DNA of 64,000 nt from assembly GCA_963576725.1 (NCBI GenBank), contig OY755244.1, forward strand, positions 85,989,121 to 86,053,120, given 5' to 3'. Made by a program: the position numbers and the translations under genes. The stretch comes from Azorinus chamasolen. Lineage: Eukaryota > Mollusca > Bivalvia > Cardiida > Solecurtidae. The notes beneath the pieces are model-generated. The model searched no databases. It saw only the letters and a program-made list of their open reading frames with translations, and was not told the origin of the DNA. This document shows positions 59,162 through 64,000 of the stretch, piece after piece; position 1 is the first letter of the stretch, and every line of letters begins with the position of its first letter.

Positions 59162-59301
59162 ACACTGTTTGTACTATCTGTACTATTTCGTTTTTGTCGT
59201 ACCCGTTATTACTTTTCTACAGTTACTCTGTTTGCAGCTCAATCATTGAGTACACTAGCGATAGGTGGATACAGTTTGTTCACTTAAATGTTTTCGTTAT
59301 A

Positions 59302-59662
59302 CAGTGCTCCCTCTCTACAACGACACCCTTTGGGATCCGAAGATTGTATGTGTTGTTCAGAGGGAGTTGTTATAGGGAGGGAAAATCAAACATAATTAGC
59401 TTGTTAGCAGATCCCTAGATAAGGTGTATTTCGAGAACTAAAACCGTTATGCCTCTATCAAACCCTACGTTGTGACCACTCTTTAGAATCGTCACAAAGT
59501 GACGATTCTAAAGAGTTGTCACAACATAGGGTTTGATGGAGGCATAAAGAATTTACGATGGAAATAGTTGTTTCTGGAGCCTTGTTGTTTCGGAAGCAGT
59601 GACATGCGTTGTTGTAAGGAGGGAATCGTTATTGAGAGGGCCGTTGTAGGGAGGGAGCACTG
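59302..59662. mobile_element. 361-bp TA-flanked element with CAGTGCTCCCTC ends
   Basis: CAGTGCTCCCTCTCTACAAC against GTTGTAGGGAGGGAGCACTG, TA outside both; Tc1/mariner-pogo-like by its TA target (inference). A second internal pair GAGGGAGTTGTTATAGGG / GTAAGGAGGGAATCG. Holds a perfect G hairpin. Confidence 0.88.
59458..59543. mobile_element. G hairpin, best copy
   Basis: AACCCTACGTTGTGACCACT and inverse around ACAAAGTGACGATTCTAAAG; near-perfect arms. Confidence 0.85.
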
Positions 59663-59987
59663 TACATGCACTTTACCACTGTATTTGCCGTCGCGGTTGT
59701 TGTAGATTAGTCGGAGAGGGGATACGTTTATTTACACTGTTTGTCTTTTAGGGTGGGGATAGAATAAGTGTGAGGTTGGGCGCCCATAAACCGGTTTAAC
59801 CCCCAGTGACTTTTGTCACTGTCCGTTCCAAGGCGGTGCTTCCATCTTCCCCCTATTGTGTGTTTGTTTTGTCTTTGTGCGTCTCTTGTTGTTTTTATAG
59901 TTATATACATTTGCTGTTTCCTTGTGTTGCTGTTCGGGCGACTGTTTGTTCTGTATGTGGTGTATCCTGCTTGACTCATTTTTGTAC
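59663..59987 (+). mobile_element. SINE-like element, second copy
   Basis: Inverse of 28311-28636. Starts directly at the right end of the 59302 element. Contains CAGTGACTTTTGTCACTG hairpin. Confidence 0.75.
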
Positions 59988-60359
59988 TTCTATTTTAAGA
60001 GTAGGTGAGACCCATCTGTTAACAAGACATGTTATATACCAAAATGTTTGTTAATGTCTGTAGTATCCGAATCTGCCACCATAAATTTGGAAAAGTGGTG
60101 GCGTTTCGGGAAAATTCAAGATTGCGGCCAAGATGGTTGCCGTTTTTGGTAGCATTAGATTTAGTTAAATATATTAAAATGGCAGAAACATCAAAGTTTC
60201 TGGAAATGTTTTGCATAAATACATGTATTGTAAAAGACACATTGGTCTTTTTAAAAAATACCTCGGTTGGTATTATCATAGTTCATCATCAAGGCCATTT
60301 CAAGGTCAACTTTTATAATGTATACTTTTCGAGGAAACTGTTTTGTATAATCAGAACGA

Positions 60360-60462
60360 TAGCATATCAAACGCAAACAGAGCAGAGCTTGATCAGAAGG
60401 CTCCTATATATGTGGGTTTATGCAAATTCGTGAAAAAATGGTTTATATGAGGGAAAGGGTTA
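60360..60462 (-). mobile_element. A2 fragment, stem and right end
   Basis: CAAACGCAGAGCAGAG-like arm, decayed mate, TATGAGGGAAAGGGTTAA. Confidence 0.65.
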
Positions 60463-60895
60463 ATCTATTTACTACATGAATATATCATGCAAGAGATAAT
60501 GGCATCATGGATATTAATTTGCTGCATTTTTACAATTGCGCATGTTTTGTCTTTGAAAGAAACTGTAGAATCAAATATATATTATTATTTCATATTAACT
60601 CATTCCCTCACATTGACGACTCTGTAGAAGTCACTTTGGGAAACAATTGTGATAAAGAGAGCATTTGCTCCTATAGGAGCAAATGCTCTATTTATCACAA
60701 TGGTTTCAAACTACAAAATTCTAAAAAAATCCTTTTCTCTAGTTAATGCTCCTTTTCGGTATATTAATTCAAAAGTGTATCTAAAAATAGCCTATGATGT
60801 AATGGGTAAAGCAAGTAGAGCAGACCAAGATAAGATGACTCCTACAACAGTTGTCTGCCCAGGACTTGCTCTGTTGGCAGATTCGTTACGAGGTA
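60459..60895 (-). mobile_element. MITE A interrupted by B
   Basis: Left 60459-60593 up to TTATTTCATA; AAGTAGAGCAGACCAAGATA resumes after the B copy. Confidence 0.75.
60594..60811 (+). mobile_element. MITE B nested in A
   Basis: TTAA 60594-60597; right end AATGGGTAAA. Confidence 0.85.
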
Positions 60896-61119
60896 CAACT
60901 ATTAGAAAAGCTTTTATAGAAGTCAGTGTCCGATATGAATCAAATTATGTTTGTAATTACGGGTGTACTTTTCATGCGTGATAATTACTCTTCACGCGCT
61001 AAGTATAAGTCGTCTGCAATATCGCGTTGTTGTTTCATTTCCAAAAATATTTATTTATCTATTTTCTGCAGCTACTATTAGAAATGTGCAATACATGTAG
61101 TTTAGATTATTAATAAAAT

Positions 61120-61175
61120 GTCGCTGGACTTGGGATCTTATCTAGATCCAAACTGTCTGCATAGGACATCCAGGT
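61120..61175 (+). mobile_element. E fragment
   Basis: CTTATCTAGATCCAAACTGTC and GCATAGG. Confidence 0.5.
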
Positions 61176-61297
61176 ATATTGTAATATAAGAGAAATGAAT
61201 TCCAGTGCAAGTAATTTCGTTGCAGGAATTATAGAAAAGTGCAAACAGTTCATAATGTTTGGCGCCATATCTTTGATATAATCATGAATAGCTCTTC

Positions 61298-61510
61298 ATC
61301 TTCAAACCTTGAATGCGAGATGCATGTTAGCTGTCATTTGCAAACAGTGTATACCCAGATCTGAGGGCTCCTTGAGGAACCCTCTGATCAGGGTCTTCAC
61401 TGTTTACCATTCAAACCCTTAGGCAAATTATAAAGCCCTTCATTGAATAGAGGCTATTGTTAAACATTGATGGTCTTTCTGATTTTGAAATGTCGGCATT
61501 CCAGGGGTTA
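61298..61510 (+). mobile_element. D element, nearly complete
   Basis: AACCTTGAATGCGAGATGC left, stem AACAGTGTATACCCAGATC / GATCAGGGTCTTCACTG, right TTAA 61507-61510. Confidence 0.82.
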
Positions 61511-62090
61511 AGAGATTTGTGAGATTTTAAGATAGGCAGAAACTTGAACCACCGACAGGCACCAAGTGATTGTAGCGGTCTCACCTTTAGCCTGTACAAA
61601 CTGTCGTCTGCTTAACAATTGTCGTCTGCCTGGAATTTAAAATTATTCCACTGTACTTGAGTTTCTTTTAAAGTGAATTCCGTGTAACGTGCAGCAATGA
61701 TACTTTCAAACGCCGGGTGTTTTTTGTCTGTGATAAAGAATAAAATCAGTTCGAAAAGGTCCATTACTTCCATGGCACTTTTAGTTTTAGCAATTTGAAA
61801 GCAATTAATGATGTTAAAATTCAACAGGTAAGATACATTCAACTCCCCGCTGTGATTCAAGGAGAAACTTAGTGGCTTGAGCAGAGTTAGGGATGACTGC
61901 TGAAGAAACCCACAAGCTAAATGTTTATCAGTTGATTTTGAACAGTTGTCGTTGTTGTTTGTGTGTTTGTTTGTTTGTTTGTCCTGTTCCGGCTTGTAAG
62001 TAGTTCAGTAGTAGTGGTTACTGTTTACAGCCGGGCGCTATAGAGAGTTGCCTCTATGTTCTGTTTTATTGTGCTACTCCGTGTAACTTT
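61511..62090. other. No gene; GTTT microsatellite
   Basis: A (GTTT)n-like tract at 61955-61982; otherwise nothing recognised. Confidence 0.5.
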
Positions 62091-62093
62091 ATG

Positions 62094-62343
62094 TTAACCC
62101 TTCCCTTGCAGAATTTTAAAATACATTTCTCCTTCTTTACCCATGTCCTGTTGTATAATTACATATATCTTCACTGTGTACATGTATTTCGCTGTGCAAT
62201 CACTGCTGTGGAGTGCATTGGTTGCACAATCAACTTGTAAATAGTGCAGACCCTGATGAGACAGATCCTGCAGGAGCTGTCTCATCTGGGTCTTCACTAT
62301 TTACAGGTAGGTATATTGACGTGAACAGCAAGCGAAGGGTTAA
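62094..62343 (-). mobile_element. M element, copy 2
   Basis: Inverse of 40518-40770 with TTAA both ends and few differences. Confidence 0.9.
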
Positions 62344-62584
62344 CTCTTTCCTTCATATAAACGTGTTTCACGCATTTGTAAACAGAGTGGACCCAGATCA
62401 GACGGTTCCTATAGGAGCCGTCTGACCAGGGTCTGCGCTATTTGCTAATGGACTTTGAAATATCTGTTTCTTTACTTTCTAAAATGGGTATAATTTTCCA
62501 CCTTTCATATTTCGTTATAACTTATTTGTCCATAAATATTAAATATTGACATTTGGAATAAAAATAGAACAGGCAAAGGGCTAA
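62340..62584 (+). mobile_element. MITE A2
   Basis: Shares the TTAA with M copy 2; stem 62380-62446; right end AGAACAGGCAAAGGGCTAA. Confidence 0.87.
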
Positions 62585-62619
62585 GCATTGTAGCTAGTCT
62601 GCAGACTGTTGGCAAACCC

Positions 62620-62705
62620 GCACGCACGCACACACACACACTCACAAGGTGGCAGGCATGTAGTCTTATCTTGCCCGACTCCGTTCGTACGTACGTACAC
62701 ACTGA
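62620..62705. repeat. CA/CG and GTAC microsatellites
   Basis: CACGCACGCACACACACACA and CGTACGTACGTACAC. A 140-codon minus-strand frame crosses it but is an artefact. Confidence 0.85.
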
Positions 62706-63095
62706 CGCCTCCATACGTGCGTCCCGCAAATATTGTATGTCCCAACTCCTTACACACCAACCGGAGGATTTACTTTCAAACTTTATAATAGTTGAACAAT
62801 GATGTGAAGATAGTAAGTATAAAATGTATAAAAGGAAATATTTGCTCCGGCTATTTTCACTAGGGTCATAGGACTTTATAAATGTTTGCTCACTTATAAC
62901 ATACAGTAAGGCATGCTTGGTGTGCAATGTCGCACGAGGGACATCCGTGTCCTATGGACGCACTTTTCTACTTTAGCTATTTTTGGGTTGTACGTCATCC
63001 GAATTACGCACAATTATACTTATTGGTCGGATCTTTACAGTAGAAAACACGCGCCTCCCACTTTCAGTATAATACCTTTACCAAAGAGAGGCCTC
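62706..63095. other. No gene or repeat recognised
   Basis: Unique-looking AT-rich sequence. Confidence 0.4.
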
Positions 63096-63098
63096 TTA

Positions 63099-63355
63099 AT
63101 CCTTTAACTGATGAATATTAATGTAAGAATTAATGTCATCATGAATATTTATCAGCTGAAGTTTTACAATGGCACATTCACATAGGATATTTTGACCATG
63201 TTAGAAACTGTTGAATTAGAGCACATATATATACATGTAAGTCCATAACCAGGCAGAACAGATCCGATAAAACGGTTCCTATAGAAACAGTCAGGTCTGG
63301 GTCTACGCTGTTTGTAAAGGTATGAAAAAACGTTTTTATCAGATAAAGGGTAAAA
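63099..63355 (-). mobile_element. MITE A
   Basis: CATGAATATTTATCAGCTGA left half; stem diverged. Confidence 0.78.
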
Positions 63356-63403
63356 CTAAAAGATGTTCTAGAGAGACAACATAGTAATAAATTTATACAT
63401 GTT

Positions 63404-63633
63404 TTAACCCGTTACTTCATAAATGTTCTATGTAAGAAATAATGACATCATAAATATTAGAATGGCATATGACCACAGGAATATTTGGCGATGGCAGAAT
63501 CTGTAGAATCATACCTATATACTAATTCCACAACTAGAGCCGAACCTGATCAGACGTTTCCTACGGGAACCGTGCGCTCTGTGTCTGCTCTGTTTACAGT
63601 CTTAGAAAGGCGTATTTATGGAGTACGGGTTAA
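63404..63633 (-). mobile_element. MITE A, complete
   Basis: TTAA both ends; diverged stem around TCCTACGGGA. Confidence 0.85.
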
Positions 63634-63865
63634 TTTTGGAACAAGATCCCACGTCTAGCAAACATGTATACGGAAGTGAATATAAATTCCCCATTGTTGT
63701 TGTTTTACTTCTCACAATCCTGCCTTGTTCAAGCTTGGGATATCTCGAGCAAAGATACATTTCAAACAAACCCCTAAATAATGATTAGTAAAGTTAGTAT
63801 GTGTGTGAGGGGAGGGTGTATGGGCAATGTTGGGGCTGCACCAACGTATCTTAGTCTAACAATTA

Positions 63866-64000
63866 ACTTTGCTATCCGAATATCCATGTAAGAAATGACA
63901 TCATCAGTATGAATAAGAATATTTTTGTAATGGAACATGAACACAAGAAACATTTTTGCCAGAAACTGTAGAATCAGATCTGTATTATTCCATTAATTAT
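63866..64000 (-). mobile_element. MITE A, cut by the window edge
   Basis: ATATCCATGTAAGAAATGAC and CTGTAGAATCAGATCTGTAT. Confidence 0.7.

Noticed and set aside
60029..60433. 134-residue frame
   Set aside because: Ends inside an A2 element and shows no recognisable domain or splice context.
62505..62927. 140-residue minus-strand frame
   Set aside because: Crosses an A2 end and CA/GTAC microsatellites; VSVCVCVRAG is microsatellite-derived.

Overview
The window is animal nuclear DNA. Genes are split by long introns with GT-AG junctions, there is no operon structure, and most bases are short hairpin-forming mobile elements. The repeat style (hundreds of bases of fold-back MITEs, TGACCTTGACC-type tandem blocks, RTE/jockey-like LINE relics) fits a mollusc, probably a bivalve. 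That assignment is inference; nothing here proves the taxon.

Genes. (1) 177-19407, + strand: the 3' part of an unidentified gene coding a proline-rich, SH3-ligand-like C-terminal tail. Eight exons join with consistent reading phase and end at TGA 19405-19407; a further 12-nt micro-exon is possible. A DOCK-type signalling protein is one weak possibility. (2) 31252-54203, + strand: a complete ataxin-10 (ATXN10) gene. Nine exons with fully compatible phases give 1461 nt (486 residues plus stop), close to the 475 residues of the human protein and collinear with it. The introns hold almost all other material. No gene is seen in 19408-31251 or 54204-64000.

Mobile DNA. The window is tiled with fold-back elements, named here for convenience. 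A (about 240 bp, ends TTAACCCTTT..AAAGGGTTAA, stem AGTAGACCCAGATCAGA; '+' means the AGTAGACCCAGATC arm comes first), with subfamily A2 (interior TTCTATGTTTATT or its complement). B (about 225 bp, TTAACCCATTCC..GGTAATGGGTTAA, stem AGAGCATTTGCTCC; '+' means the CCCTCATATTGATG end comes first). C (about 195 bp, TA-flanked, ends CAGTAAAACCTCTCTATAAC). D (stem CAGTGTAGACCCAG). E (stem CAGTTTGGATCCAG). F (TA-flanked, core GCAGAAAGCTCC). G (stem CCTATGTTGTGACC). M (two inverted copies, stem TAGTGCAGACCC). Nested insertions fix the target duplications: TTAA for A, B, E and M, TA for C, F and the 59302 element. No copy carries a transposase, so all are non-autonomous. Larger items are a 5'-truncated, internally deleted LINE (35539-36933, 8-bp target duplication), a decayed jockey-like LINE (about 47950-49800), a 6.2-kb unit bounded by 24-bp inverted repeats in ATXN10 intron 7 (45813-52058), a 2.16-kb unit with inverted ends holding a tandem array rich in nuclear-receptor half-sites (56663-58824), and a GC-box/TATA-like minisatellite (55603-56047).

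Layout: 1-19407 tail of gene 1 and MITEs; 19408-31251 intergenic MITEs and minisatellites; 31252-54203 ATXN10; 54204-64000 intergenic arrays and MITEs. All coordinates, family assignments and splice sites were read by eye; element ends are exact only where a TTAA or TA duplication is stated.
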